From CAZPBC01 sp964584775 (GTDB lineage Bacteria > Chlamydiota > Chlamydiia > Chlamydiales > SLFE01): 64,000 nt of DNA. Below, one piece after another: positions 28,379-38,339 of the stretch. The position numbers and the translations under genes were made by a program. A model generated the notes under the pieces. The model did not search any database. It was not told the DNA's origin and worked only from the letters and a program-made list of their open reading frames with translations. Location: assembly GCA_964584775.1 (NCBI GenBank), contig CAZPBC010000004.1, positions 1 to 64,000 of the forward strand, read 5' to 3'. Position 1 is the first letter of the stretch, and each line of letters begins with the position of its first letter.

Positions 28379-29483
28379 TCCTCTATCCCTCTACTTTCAT
28401 ATTCCGTTTTGTGAAAAAAAATGTGACTACTGTCACTTTTTTGTCCTCCCAAACCAAGAATCTCTAAAAGAACGATTAGAAATCTCTCTAAAGAGAGAGT
28501 GGGACCTCGTGGAACCACAGCTTGAGGGAAAAAAGATCCCCTCCCTCTATTTCGGTGGCGGCACCCCTGCCCTATTCGGGCCAGAGCGTATTGAAACAAT
28601 CCTATCCTGGGCACGACCCTATCTCGATGAGGACTCTGAGATCACCCTCGAAGCCAACCCTGAAAATCTAGACTCCTCGGACTTGGAGGCCTATAGAGCT
28701 TCTGGAATCAATCGACTCAGTCTCGGGGTTCAAAGCTTCTCCAACCCCCTTCTCGAGATCCTTTCAAGACAGACAGAAAAAAGGCCGATCATCGACGCGA
28801 TTGAACGGGCCCACTCTATGGGTTTTGACAATCTATCTATCGATTTAATGATCGAAGTCCCCAACCAAACCCTCCAAGATGTCCAAGAAAGTGTCCAAAT
28901 CGCCTGTGGACTACCCATCTCTCATCTCTCTATCTACAATCTCACTTTTGAACCGGGAACCGTCTATTACAAAAAGAGATCGGAATTGGAGCCCCTAGTC
29001 GGAAAAGAAGAGGTCCGGCGAGAAATGTTTACATGGATGTGTGAGTATTTAAAGGCAGCCGGCTTTGAGCAGTATGAGATCTCAGCATTCTGTCGAGAGG
29101 GTCGGAGATCAATACACAACTGCGGGTACTGGACTGGACGCCCCTTTTTGGGTCTCGGTCCCTCCGCATTTAGTTTCACTGAAAAGGCCCGCTACAGAAA
29201 CCCCGCCAACCTAAGCAAGTACGAAGCATCTTTAAGTCACGGTCAACTTGCCTATGACTTTTCTGAAAGACTCGATGATGATGCACATCAGAGAGAGGCG
29301 TTTCTCATCCATTTGCGTCTTTTAGAAGGCGTGCCAAAGGAAAAAGCTCCTATCCAAAAAGAGTTTCGTGAAGGTCTTGCGGAGATGATCGAGTCTGGAC
29401 TGATTGAAGAGACGAGTCAGAACTACCAACTCACCCCAAGAGGAATCCTTCTTTACGACGAAGTCGCCTCTCACTTAGTTTAA
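28368..29483 (+). CDS. hemW: Radical SAM haem chaperone HemW (HemN-like)
   Basis: A 371-residue radical SAM protein. The cluster motif is FCEKKCDYCHFF (CxxxCxxC), and LYFGGGTPALF and GVQSFSNPLLE follow. The C-terminal HemW signature IHNCGYWTGRPFLGLGPSAFSF separates it from the oxygen-independent coproporphyrinogen oxidase HemN, which also has a longer N-terminus. HemW delivers haem to target proteins; the nearby ccsA fits a need for haem handling. I start at the ATG at 28368, inside the end of the upstream gene with GAGG before it; starting at 28320 would add 16 unrelated residues. It overlaps the opposing methylase gene by 9 nt. Confidence 0.88.
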   Translation: MTGSPLSLYFHIPFCEKKCDYCHFFVLPNQESLKERLEISLKREWDLVEPQLEGKKIPSLYFGGGTPALFGPERIETILSWARPYLDEDSEITLEANPENLDSSDLEAYRASGINRLSLGVQSFSNPLLEILSRQTEKRPIIDAIERAHSMGFDNLSIDLMIEVPNQTLQDVQESVQIACGLPISHLSIYNLTFEPGTVYYKKRSELEPLVGKEEVRREMFTWMCEYLKAAGFEQYEISAFCREGRRSIHNCGYWTGRPFLGLGPSAFSFTEKARYRNPANLSKYEASLSHGQLAYDFSERLDDDAHQREAFLIHLRLLEGVPKEKAPIQKEFREGLAEMIESGLIEETSQNYQLTPRGILLYDEVASHLV

Positions 29484-30179
29484 TAAAAATATAGCTGGAC
29501 GTTTATGGAGCTCAGGAAGGGGTTCGTTCTTCCATCTTGAGACTTTTTTCACAAACACCTCCTCTGTAGGAAGCGTTAGATCCACCGCCACCGCTAACTT
29601 CCTGTCCGAAGAGAGAGAGGACAACAGCTTCTTCAGCGTCGTCTCTGTCTTATAGGGGGGCTCAATAAAAAGGATGGTCTCTTGTTCTTGGTCAATCCGT
29701 CGTTCCATTTTTTTCAACCAGCGCTGGAAATCCTCTTCCTTCCGGGGTGGATAGCTAACAAAAGAAAAGCGTTGGTGTGAAAATCCAGAAAGCTGAAGAG
29801 CCATGACGATTGAAGAGGGACCAGGAAGAGTGCGAACGGCGATGTTGTTCTCGCGAGCTCTCGCTACGAGTTGAGCACCTGGATCAGCAAGGCAAGTCAA
29901 GCCCGCATCAGAAATCAACCCCCACACCTCCCCTTTCCGAAGAGGCAAAAGAAGATCATTGAGCTCAGCCGATGTCGTGTGTTCTGACAACTCACAGATG
30001 GGAGTTTCCCTCCAGTCCTCTTTTCCAGCAAACTCTTTCAAGTAGGCACGCGCCACTTTAGGGCTCTCTGCAATCAATCCATCTATCTGCTGCACCACAT
30101 CATGCAAAAGAGGGGGAAAAACAGCTTCCCATTTAGAGGGACCAAGTCGATTAGGTAAGAGGTATAAAGTTCCGTTCAT
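29475..30179 (-). CDS. RsmI-like tetrapyrrole-methylase-family SAM methyltransferase
   Basis: A 234-residue SAM-dependent methyltransferase of the tetrapyrrole methylase fold. Signatures are LYLLPNRLG at the N-terminus, LISDAGLTCLADPGAQLV, and the LPGPSSIVMALQLSGF stretch. RsmI methylates the 2'-OH of C1402 in 16S rRNA. The conserved N-terminal (P)TPIGNL of true RsmI is absent (LLPNRLG), and the protein is short, so this may be the paralogous branch with an unknown rRNA or other target. It overlaps holA by 4 nt in the same direction. Confidence 0.78.
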   Translation of the reverse strand: MNGTLYLLPNRLGPSKWEAVFPPLLHDVVQQIDGLIAESPKVARAYLKEFAGKEDWRETPICELSEHTTSAELNDLLLPLRKGEVWGLISDAGLTCLADPGAQLVARARENNIAVRTLPGPSSIVMALQLSGFSHQRFSFVSYPPRKEEDFQRWLKKMERRIDQEQETILFIEPPYKTETTLKKLLSSLSSDRKLAVAVDLTLPTEEVFVKKVSRWKNEPLPELHKRPAIFLLN

Positions 30180-31186
30180 CGAATCATTTGGATTTTACCG
30201 ACAAGTTCAAAAAGGAGGTCTTTTTCACTTTGTCCGCTATCTTTATATTTAAATTCTATCTCATCACAAAAGGCAATTGCGCGACTGAGACGAGCCTCTC
30301 CCCATTTCTTGGCCGTGCTGATGTGACCGCTCAAAATGCGTCCACGCATATAAGGGAACAGCCTTGTCACTTCCTGCTCTGGGTTAGGAGATGTTTTTAA
30401 AATAGATGCAATTTGACAGTCGGTCTGAAAAGCACGGCGCAAACTCCGTATCAAAGTGACAAAGTAGATGCCTTGATCGAGAAGCTGTCCAGCAACAGTA
30501 AAACAGAGGGCTTTTTTCCTCCCTAAGATAGCATCTGAAAAAGCAAAGATCGACTCCTCATGGTCGAGCTCACAAAGAGAATTGAGATGTCTTTTAGTGA
30601 CCTTCTCTTCACCCAGCGTATAAAGATCGAGCTTCTCTAGCTCACTCTCCAGTCCATGAAAGTCACCTGCGTACGCGTCGGAAAGAAGAGCCACCACTGA
30701 TGGATCTACGGACTTAGAGCACTTTCTAAAAAACGCAGCAATACACCGTTCAGCTTCAGTTTTCTGCTCTTTCGCGGTGAGTTTTTTGGCTTCAAGAAAG
30801 AGTCCCTTCTCTTTCGCTGCCTTTGCAAGGACTGAACTTGCTTTTGCTTTAGCAGCAGAGCAGAAGAAGGTCTGTGAAGACTTCTCCATCAAAGGAACCA
30901 ATTCTTTTTCTTCCTTTACAGAAAGAGCCTCTACATTTTTAAGGACATAGAGCTTTGCCTCTCCAAAAAGTGAGGGAGCACTGAGCTCATTTTTGAGGAG
31001 TCCAGAGCCGTTTTCCTTCAAATCAAAAAAAAGAGGCCTAGAGCCGATGCGCTCTTCCAAGATGAGTAAGGCTCTCTTTTGCAGGTGAGGAGTTTGGAAG
31101 GGATCGCCGCCCACTAAAAATAGGAGGTGTGGAACCGCATTTCCCTGCATTTCCTCAAAAAAAGCTGCTTCTGTGGTCACTTTCAT
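30176..31186 (-). CDS. holA: DNA polymerase III subunit delta (clamp-loader)
   Basis: A 336-residue protein of the HolA family that opens the sliding clamp. Features are the N-terminal fold HLLFLVGGDPFQTPHLQKRAL, the clamp-binding-like APSLFGEAKLYVLKNVEAL, and the C-terminal lid and collar region (HEESIFAFSDAILGRKKALCFTVAGQLL). The similarity is to family pattern more than to strong motifs, as is normal for delta. It starts a two-gene operon with the RsmI-like methylase and is divergent from the 1416-residue protein across 65 nt. Confidence 0.85.
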   Translation of the reverse strand: MKVTTEAAFFEEMQGNAVPHLLFLVGGDPFQTPHLQKRALLILEERIGSRPLFFDLKENGSGLLKNELSAPSLFGEAKLYVLKNVEALSVKEEKELVPLMEKSSQTFFCSAAKAKASSVLAKAAKEKGLFLEAKKLTAKEQKTEAERCIAAFFRKCSKSVDPSVVALLSDAYAGDFHGLESELEKLDLYTLGEEKVTKRHLNSLCELDHEESIFAFSDAILGRKKALCFTVAGQLLDQGIYFVTLIRSLRRAFQTDCQIASILKTSPNPEQEVTRLFPYMRGRILSGHISTAKKWGEARLSRAIAFCDEIEFKYKDSGQSEKDLLFELVGKIQMIR

Positions 31187-31251
31187 AAAATTTTCTCGTT
31201 CATTGGCACGATTTTAGCTTTTTCTCCAGATAAAACAAAAGAGTTATCGCC

Positions 31252-34200
31252 ATGCTAAATTCATCAAATTGGATGAGGGATTTTCAAAACTATCTTCACC
31301 GTCAAACTACGACAGATATCGAGTCAGAGGTTCGGCAAAAGGGCAAGGAGCAGACCAGTATTGGCGAACTCGCTAAAAGAGTCTTGACCCGCCTTGTCAC
31401 GTTCCGCGGCCCTGGGCTCAGCAGCTTCTACGAGTCTAAGGGAAGAGCTGAAATCACGAAAAAGAATGCCGCTTACCTTGACACTCAGGGGAGACAAGGG
31501 AATCCACGAGTCCAAAGAGTGGCTAGCCAACTCCTCCAAACCGTTCCCGATGATGTCGTCATCGATGATCAGGATCTTGTGGTGGCTGAATACCTCCTCC
31601 TCAAGGAAGAGCTAAAATCTCTTCTAGATGATCCAGACTCTTGGATCGCTCCTTATCTCATTGAGAGTGATCTAGGTGAAGCGTTTGAAGTGATCGATCA
31701 CCCAGGCAACCACCCTTTAACCCAAAAACTCTCCGACCTCGATTCTCTATATCGGATTGCAAGTAATCAGTCACTACGTCCTGAAGAGTTCCAGGTCCTA
31801 TTAAATACCGTATTGGATGGGCGCCCACTCAAAAGCTTAAGTGCAGACGATGTGCAAACAGTGAAAGATCTACTCGGCACCTACCTAGCACGATCGCCTC
31901 GCCTCCCCGTTCATCAGTTCCAGTCGCTATTTAAAACCTATTGTGGGGAGAAAAGCCCCAGGGAAATCCGTTCGAGAGAAGTCAAAAACTTTGCGCTTCT
32001 CTACAAAGCATTTCACGATACAAGCTACCGAATGAGCTCCTATGACTTTCTTCCTGAGTTTGAAAAGTTGTTAAAGAACTCCTCTCCTTTACATGAGCGC
32101 CCAGAAAATAAAATTCTAGTCCTCTGTCGATTGACCGACATCTGGAGCCACTACGAAACACCCCTTTCTTTCGCACAGTTGGACGAACTTCTACAGCTTT
32201 CAGAGGAGATTCATCTCTACTCTGACCTCCCCTGTCACGCTCTTATGAGCAATGAGATGATTGAGACTGCAAAACGGCTTGGTTCCCTCTACCAGTCTGC
32301 TCCAAGAGAGCTCCAAGACGCTCCGCTTTCTGAGAAGTTCACCCCTACCCTACTCCGTCTTGCTGGTGTCACCACAGCAGAGGAGCTGACCGAGGAGAAG
32401 CTAAGCGGAATTGAGCGCTACTTTTCCTTTTTGAAGGCTCATCCAGAATCAAGTTCTCTCGCACTCGCTGAGGTCAGAGCCCTCTATCCTGATGCATCTT
32501 TTGATGAAACCACACTCCTTGATGAGTGTTATACCGCGTGGGAGGCACTTAAAAGTGATACGTCTTTCAAAGAGGAAATCCAAAAAATCTTAGAGAGAGA
32601 GACTCAACCCACAGCAGCAGAAGCTAAAGACTTAACTCAGCTCTTCCGCAGGATGCAAAGCCACTATTTCGAGACAGAACAGAGAGGAATCCTTTACTCC
32701 ATTCAGAGAGGTATCGGCTCAGATTTCTCTACTTCTCCCCTCTTTGACATCGAAATTTCTACAGATTATGAAGAAAGACTCTTTACCGCACTCTCCCAAA
32801 TGAACCAAACGATCTTTAAAGATCCCTCACTGCAAGCCTATCGATTTGCCATGCTTATGAGTGAACACCCAGAAATGGCATACACTCTATTTCATGATAA
32901 CTCGCTTCTTACCCTCGAAGCCATTGACTGTGCAGAAACCGGAAACCGCCTTCGACAAATCTATGATGTATTGACACCCGAAGGCGCACAAGAATTTGAC
33001 AAAATCGTCGGATTTCGATCAGGAAGTTTAGATAACCTGGATGACCTCTATGAACTTTTTGAGAGCGTTTTTGAGGAAAAAGGCAAGGAGCTTGGACTGA
33101 AAGTCACCCCCGAAGCTTTGCTGTATAAGCTCGCTGATCGGGGTACTCATATTCCGCAAACTTTGATCACACGACTTCATGACATCTACGTTGAGTTTGA
33201 CGAAGACAAGACAAAACAGTTCGAACTGGCCTTTGCAAGAGCATCCAAAGATCAAGAGCCTAGCGTTGACGTGATAGAGCAGTGGGTGGACGACGCATAT
33301 AATGAGGTGAAAAGCACCCCTACTGAAGAAGGAACTTCTACAGTAGTGACAACTGAAGAAGATGAAGCGGCCGGCCCCCCACCACTTCTAGCGAGTGAGG
33401 AGATGGAAGGCGTTGCCCGTGAATTTGTGAGTGACGGAAAATTTTCAGCGAATGAGATGGATCTACTCACCCATGAATACTTATCACAACCCATAGCAGA
33501 GAGGACACGAGAAGATTTTCTTCGACACCTTCTCGCCGCAGAAACAAGAAGACACATTGCCCAAAACTACGGCCCTGTTCTTCGCTCCCTAGTGAATGAA
33601 CTTCTGATCGAAGCCGAACCCAGCGTCTTTAACGGATCGCGTGACTACAAAGAGAGTCTCTTTTTTAAACAACCTTTTGACCGCCAGATGCAGCTCCTTG
33701 AACCCTTGATTGTCAAAAAGATGAACGAATCCTATCCGAAGGAGATTTTCCCAGAAGCTTGGATTCGAAAAGAATTGGGAATCACCCCTGAAATGCATCC
33801 TCATGAAGTGGAGCGACGTGTTCAACATCTCTTTGCTGTGAAGCAACTCGCCGATCGTTTGATTGCTGATGAATCAGCAAAGTTAGAACCAGAAGAGAGA
33901 AAATACTTCCCTGAAACGGTAGGAGCTTTCTTTGAATGCGTAGAAGGAGCCACCGGAATGGTGCCGCAGCCTCCGGGAGAGCTTTCTTCCCTTGAGCGCG
34001 CCAACCTACAACGCATTCTTCGCTGGAACCATGATGTTGTTAAAGAGTCTGGTTACCCACCGCGAACTCTCATGCAGGGTGTACAAACGTACCTCTCAGC
34101 TCGAGAGGGAGACCTTTCTACAAAACTCTTTGATCTCACTTTAGATCTCTCTCTTGAACTTGGGCAGCGTGAGATCTACGCAGCAGCCTTTAAACATCAT

Positions 34201-35502
34201 GTGCATCACCTTGTCGAAGAGGTGATGGGTAAACCTCCTGCAGGGACCCTTGAAGAGGCTGCGGTCCAAGAACTTTCAAAGAAGCTGTACTCTCTTTTTT
34301 CAAATACTGAGCGGCTTCCCACCCCCACCTCACTCACTTATATCCGTAACGTAGTAGAAATCGGCTGCTCCCATGTTGCTGCGGGACACTCACCGAGTTT
34401 TGTCATTGGACAGTTTAAAACCCATGGCCAGATCACTTTCGATGTCCAAAAGATGAATCAAATCCAGAAAGCCTACTCTCCTGAACACTTTTTAGGATTG
34501 ATCAACGCGCTTCGACCCGAGATGGAAAGGACTCAAACCCACTCAAAGTACCACCAATTTTTAATGGAAATGCAAGAACATCCTTCCCTTCTCTTCACAA
34601 AACTCCTTCCAGAATTTTTAAAAGCTAATGCAAGAAGTGAGAAAGAGATTGATGCAATCGATAACATGCAACGTGAGTTCGAAGCGATCGCTCCAGCCTT
34701 GGATGAACTCCCTATTGCGATGTACTTCCAACGACTCATTCTAGAGCACGAAATGGGTTCAGTGGAGGCGCGAGGAAAATTGGGTATCGGTGTGGCAGTC
34801 GCAGCCAACAACCCTGAGATGACATTTCAGGTTGTCATGGAACAGCTCCGCAGTCAAACAGGAGAGGCCCTAGAAAAGATCGAGGCAGGAGAGTACCATA
34901 CAGAGTTTACCTTCGATAAGATGGTCAATCGTTTCCTAGACCTTGTCGAAGAAACACGAATGAAGAAGCAACTTGAAAGTGAGGGCATCAAAACCAACCT
35001 GACTGGAGCCAACCGCTTCTTGCTAAAGGCGGCTCCCCTGTTTGGCAAAAACACCAGCTGGAGTCTATTAGGAAAAGTGATGGATTACTTTCCGGGAGTT
35101 TTACAGTTCACAGGTAGCCCTGGTCAAAAAGCCACAAGCTTAGCCATCCAATTCATGATCGAGTCGGTCGTGCCCCGAGAGGGATATCAGGTCGTCGGCA
35201 GCCAGGAGATGATGGTGGCGGCTGCAGAGCCATTGGTGAAGCTCTTTGCCCATTTTGGCCACTTGGCAGCAGAGTCAGAAAGAAGGGAAGACTACGAAGC
35301 GCTTCTAAAAGCCTTGAGCCAAGCCCTAAACGCTTCCGAGGAAGAGTTTCCCGAAAGAAAGCTTGAATTGAAAAAACAGATCTATGTGGCTTTGCAAGCC
35401 CTCATCGGGGAGGGAGAACGGTTTAAATTCCCTATCCTAAAGGCTGTGGAAGCCATTCCAGAGATCCTCGCCGAGCGAGAGGTCAGAGCTTCAGAAGAGT
35501 AA
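31252..35502 (+). CDS. Very large hypothetical helical protein (1416 aa)
   Basis: I do not recognise any domain. The protein is almost entirely predicted helix, mildly acidic, with no signal peptide, no membrane helix, no nucleotide-binding loop and only a few cysteines. Similar-looking pieces recur (for example EKLLKNSSPLHERPEN, LLRLAGVTTAEELTEEKL, PEFLKANARSEKEI), suggesting helical-repeat architecture. A low-complexity Thr/Glu linker (TPTEEGTSTVVTTEEDEAAGPPP, around residue 690-710) divides it into two roughly equal halves. Codon use looks like the neighbours. It is monocistronic by spacing: 65 nt from divergent holA, 79 nt before cdaA. Large helical proteins of intracellular chlamydiae can be secreted effectors, but no secretion signal is visible to me. 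Confidence 0.75.
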   Translation: MLNSSNWMRDFQNYLHRQTTTDIESEVRQKGKEQTSIGELAKRVLTRLVTFRGPGLSSFYESKGRAEITKKNAAYLDTQGRQGNPRVQRVASQLLQTVPDDVVIDDQDLVVAEYLLLKEELKSLLDDPDSWIAPYLIESDLGEAFEVIDHPGNHPLTQKLSDLDSLYRIASNQSLRPEEFQVLLNTVLDGRPLKSLSADDVQTVKDLLGTYLARSPRLPVHQFQSLFKTYCGEKSPREIRSREVKNFALLYKAFHDTSYRMSSYDFLPEFEKLLKNSSPLHERPENKILVLCRLTDIWSHYETPLSFAQLDELLQLSEEIHLYSDLPCHALMSNEMIETAKRLGSLYQSAPRELQDAPLSEKFTPTLLRLAGVTTAEELTEEKLSGIERYFSFLKAHPESSSLALAEVRALYPDASFDETTLLDECYTAWEALKSDTSFKEEIQKILERETQPTAAEAKDLTQLFRRMQSHYFETEQRGILYSIQRGIGSDFSTSPLFDIEISTDYEERLFTALSQMNQTIFKDPSLQAYRFAMLMSEHPEMAYTLFHDNSLLTLEAIDCAETGNRLRQIYDVLTPEGAQEFDKIVGFRSGSLDNLDDLYELFESVFEEKGKELGLKVTPEALLYKLADRGTHIPQTLITRLHDIYVEFDEDKTKQFELAFARASKDQEPSVDVIEQWVDDAYNEVKSTPTEEGTSTVVTTEEDEAAGPPPLLASEEMEGVAREFVSDGKFSANEMDLLTHEYLSQPIAERTREDFLRHLLAAETRRHIAQNYGPVLRSLVNELLIEAEPSVFNGSRDYKESLFFKQPFDRQMQLLEPLIVKKMNESYPKEIFPEAWIRKELGITPEMHPHEVERRVQHLFAVKQLADRLIADESAKLEPEERKYFPETVGAFFECVEGATGMVPQPPGELSSLERANLQRILRWNHDVVKESGYPPRTLMQGVQTYLSAREGDLSTKLFDLTLDLSLELGQREIYAAAFKHHVHHLVEEVMGKPPAGTLEEAAVQELSKKLYSLFSNTERLPTPTSLTYIRNVVEIGCSHVAAGHSPSFVIGQFKTHGQITFDVQKMNQIQKAYSPEHFLGLINALRPEMERTQTHSKYHQFLMEMQEHPSLLFTKLLPEFLKANARSEKEIDAIDNMQREFEAIAPALDELPIAMYFQRLILEHEMGSVEARGKLGIGVAVAANNPEMTFQVVMEQLRSQTGEALEKIEAGEYHTEFTFDKMVNRFLDLVEETRMKKQLESEGIKTNLTGANRFLLKAAPLFGKNTSWSLLGKVMDYFPGVLQFTGSPGQKATSLAIQFMIESVVPREGYQVVGSQEMMVAAAEPLVKLFAHFGHLAAESERREDYEALLKALSQALNASEEEFPERKLELKKQIYVALQALIGEGERFKFPILKAVEAIPEILAEREVRASEE

Positions 35503-35581
35503 ATAATCTATCTAAGGGAGTCGTTCAAAACTTCCTTTAAACCCTGAAAATCTGTAAACTGGGTCAAAAACTGTAGTACCC

Positions 35582-36373
35582 ATGTTTGTCAGCCTTTTAG
35601 AAATACTGACCATCTCACTTCAGATCTATTACCTCCTGACGTTCTTCTGGAACACAAGGGCGATGGACTTGCTCTATGGTGTGATTGTCTTTCTCATTAT
35701 TTTCCAGGTTGTCACGTTTTTTCAACTCCCTGTTCTTCAGAGACTAATGTACTATCTGGGAAGTGTCGCTGTCATTGCCCTTCTCGTGATATTTCAGCCT
35801 GAACTGCGTCTTGCCCTCTCCAAATTCAGCGTTAAAGGAAAGAAATACCGAGAGGTCTCCGAGTTCGACAAGTTCCTTAACTCTATGACACACACTGTCT
35901 TCCGACTTGCTGAGAGGCGAATGGGAGCCATCATTCTTCTCGAAAACCAAGACTCTCTCGAAGAGTTCTCATCGAAGGCTGTCCTGGTCAATGCTGACTT
36001 CTCTCCCGAGCTCCTAGAGACCATCTTCTCAATTACGACTCCCCTCCACGACGGCGCTGTCATTGTGAGTGGAACTAAGATCGTCTCTGCCGCAACAATC
36101 CTTCCCCTCTCTGACGACACCACCCAGCTTTCTAAGTCCATGGGGACCCGCCACCGCGCCGCACTGGGTATCAGCCAGCAAACAGACTCTCTGGTGGTCG
36201 TTGTGAGTGAAGAAACAGGACGCGTGAGCATAGCCCGCGACGGAATTATGACAAGAGGAGTCAAGATGGATCGCTTCAAGGGGATCATCAGTAGCATCTT
36301 TAACCCTCCTCAATACCCTCTCGAGCAAAGATTTAAAGCTTGGGAAACCCTAAAACAGTGGATGTCTTCATAA
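35582..36373 (+). CDS. cdaA: Diadenylate cyclase CdaA (DacA)
   Basis: Makes cyclic di-AMP from two ATP. The 263-residue protein has three N-terminal membrane helices (residues ~5-80) and a DAC domain with the catalytic DGA in PLHDGAVIV and RHR in GTRHRAALGIS, plus VSEETGRVSIARDG. The architecture is exactly the membrane CdaA type. The next gene encodes a YbbR-repeat protein, the usual partner CdaR, one base downstream of the stop. The 79-nt region upstream holds no clear promoter. Confidence 0.96.
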   Translation: MFVSLLEILTISLQIYYLLTFFWNTRAMDLLYGVIVFLIIFQVVTFFQLPVLQRLMYYLGSVAVIALLVIFQPELRLALSKFSVKGKKYREVSEFDKFLNSMTHTVFRLAERRMGAIILLENQDSLEEFSSKAVLVNADFSPELLETIFSITTPLHDGAVIVSGTKIVSAATILPLSDDTTQLSKSMGTRHRAALGISQQTDSLVVVVSEETGRVSIARDGIMTRGVKMDRFKGIISSIFNPPQYPLEQRFKAWETLKQWMSS

Positions 36374-36374
36374 A

Positions 36375-37622
36375 ATGAATAAATTGAAAGAGTGGCTCTC
36401 CAGAGATTGGCAACGAAAGGTGGTCTCACTTCTAGCGGGAATCATGGCTTGGTATCTCATCAATCAGTCGATTATTGAGACGAAAACTCTTTCTGGGATC
36501 CCCATCCGCATCGCGAACCTCCCCTCTAATAAAACGATTGAAGGTCTCCTCCCAAACGGGATCCTGAATCGACGTGTCACTCTCACACTCAGTGGAACAA
36601 AAAGAGTCATCGAAAATCTAGGACCTGACGACCTTGAAGTCATTCTGGATGCTGAAGACGCTCCCAACGAGTGGGTGGTCCAGATCCTTCGAAAAAACCT
36701 CATTAGTCTCAACCCCAAGATCAACCTTCAAGACAATATCACGAGTGTTGATCATGCAGACTTCGTTATTAAACTCACCCGACTCATCACCTCCCAGCTT
36801 CCGATCACGATCGAGCAACCGACGGGGACCCTTCCTCGATCCTACCTCTACCTGGGTGTTTGGCCAGAGAAACTCACCCAATCGGTGAGTGGACCTGAGG
36901 AGATGGTTGAGAAACTCAAAATTGAAGGTTTAGAACTCCGCTTTAATTTAGATGACATTACGAAGACAGAGCTGAAAGAGCTCAAGACTCCAAAGCGCGG
37001 AAATTATTCCAAAGACGTCGTCGCCTACAAAGTTCCCGAAAACTGGAAGAGAATCTATATTCCTTTCATGCCCCACCCTTGGCAAGCGGTCAATGATCCC
37101 AATGCCGACGACCTCTGGATAGAATTTCTCCGTAAAGAGTTTATCCCTCTTAAGAAGAACCTGACGGTTCGCGTCTTCTACCCAATCGAGACGAGTGACA
37201 AGATCAACCCCAAAACCCACTCCCTTGCGACGAATGATTTTGTCATCGAAAAAAATGGCCTCTATATCCTCGACGTCCCCCTCTATGCGTATGAAGTGAG
37301 TCAGCTTTTTGTCGATATTGTCAGGCACTACATGGAAATTTCGATCGTCGCAAGACCGGGAGTCAAAGGAGATGAACTGAAGTGGAGTGTCGAGTTTTTA
37401 GAGCCTCAAATCTTGGAAGACCGCTACGTCGCTTTCCTGATCAATCAGTACAGAGAAAATAGCCCCGACTCCCCTCCAGCGACGCGTTTTCAAATCGAGA
37501 TATGGAGGAATCGTTTTAGGAGCTTCATGCAGAATATCACTCTCTATCTCTCTCCTACACACCGCCTCGATCTCAACAGCTACATCGATGATGGGCACAT
37601 TGTCGTAGAAAAGTCGAAATAG
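36375..37622 (+). CDS. ybbR: YbbR-domain protein, CdaR-like regulator of the cyclase
   Basis: A 415-residue protein with one N-terminal membrane helix (VVSLLAGIMAWYLINQSI) and several extracytoplasmic YbbR-like repeats, for example IPIRIANLPSNKTIEGLLPNGILNRRVTLTLSG and LPITIEQPTGTLPRSYLYLGVWPEKLTQSVSG. In other bacteria the homologue CdaR modulates CdaA activity. The ATG is one nt after the cdaA stop, and the pair is also found in Chlamydia as I recall. The long C-terminal part after residue ~210 is less typical and unexplained. Confidence 0.85.
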   Translation: MNKLKEWLSRDWQRKVVSLLAGIMAWYLINQSIIETKTLSGIPIRIANLPSNKTIEGLLPNGILNRRVTLTLSGTKRVIENLGPDDLEVILDAEDAPNEWVVQILRKNLISLNPKINLQDNITSVDHADFVIKLTRLITSQLPITIEQPTGTLPRSYLYLGVWPEKLTQSVSGPEEMVEKLKIEGLELRFNLDDITKTELKELKTPKRGNYSKDVVAYKVPENWKRIYIPFMPHPWQAVNDPNADDLWIEFLRKEFIPLKKNLTVRVFYPIETSDKINPKTHSLATNDFVIEKNGLYILDVPLYAYEVSQLFVDIVRHYMEISIVARPGVKGDELKWSVEFLEPQILEDRYVAFLINQYRENSPDSPPATRFQIEIWRNRFRSFMQNITLYLSPTHRLDLNSYIDDGHIVVEKSK

Positions 37623-37625
37623 CCT

Positions 37626-38339
37626 ATGCCTGTCAATCGCTACTACCTTGACTCTCCCCTACTGGAGAATACAGAAGTCGTTCTCACTGATGACGAATTC
37701 CATCACTTAAAAAATGTCCTTCGCAAGCAGAGCGGTGACCAAATTGAGCTTGTTGATGGCAAAGGAACTCTAGCAACAGCAGTTGTCAAAGAGGTGCGTA
37801 AAAGAGAGGCCACCCTGTTGATCACCGAAGCAGCACAGGAAAAGCCGTCTCCTCTCTTTATCCAACTCTATCAAGCTTTTCCCCGTCAAAGCAAACTCGA
37901 CTGGATCCTAGAAAAAGGAACTGAACTGGGCGTCAGTGAATTTGTCCTCTTTCCCTCCGAACGATCTGAAAAAAGAGCCTTAAGTAAAGAGCAGTCAAGA
38001 AGGGCCAAACTGCTCACAGTCTCTGCAATCAAGCAAGCAGGAAGACTCTTTCTTCCAACAATCACGCTGCTCGATCAGTTTCCGCAGGAGTGCAAAAACA
38101 TCTACTACGGAGACGTCTCAGGTGACGCTCGCTCCTTTCCGGAACTTTTGAGTGAACAAAAGGCAAAGACGATTGCCTGCTTGATTGGACCAGAATCTGG
38201 TCTTAGTGAGAAGGAAATGACACATCTTCAAGATGGTGGAGCCATACCCATGAAGCTTTCAGATGGAATCTTAAGGACAGAAACCGCGGCGGTTGCTGCA
38301 GCAACATTTATGTCGGCTCTCCGTACCAGATCACTGTGA
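37626..38339 (+). CDS. rsmE: 16S rRNA (uracil-1498-N3)-methyltransferase
   Basis: A 237-residue RsmE of the SPOUT class that methylates U1498 in the small subunit. It has the N-terminal PUA-like part (MPVNRYYLDSP, FHHLKNVLRKQSGDQIELVDGKG) and the knotted SAM site LIGPESGLSEKEM and LSDGILRTETAAVAA. It follows ybbR by 3 nt, so it belongs to the cdaA operon. Its 3' end overlaps the opposing gene by 32 nt. Confidence 0.95.
   Translation: MPVNRYYLDSPLLENTEVVLTDDEFHHLKNVLRKQSGDQIELVDGKGTLATAVVKEVRKREATLLITEAAQEKPSPLFIQLYQAFPRQSKLDWILEKGTELGVSEFVLFPSERSEKRALSKEQSRRAKLLTVSAIKQAGRLFLPTITLLDQFPQECKNIYYGDVSGDARSFPELLSEQKAKTIACLIGPESGLSEKEMTHLQDGGAIPMKLSDGILRTETAAVAAATFMSALRTRSL

Noticed and set aside
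35794..36297. 167-residue minus-strand frame opposite cdaA
   Set aside because: Covers the conserved catalytic domain of the cyclase in antisense; Ser/Arg-rich shadow composition.
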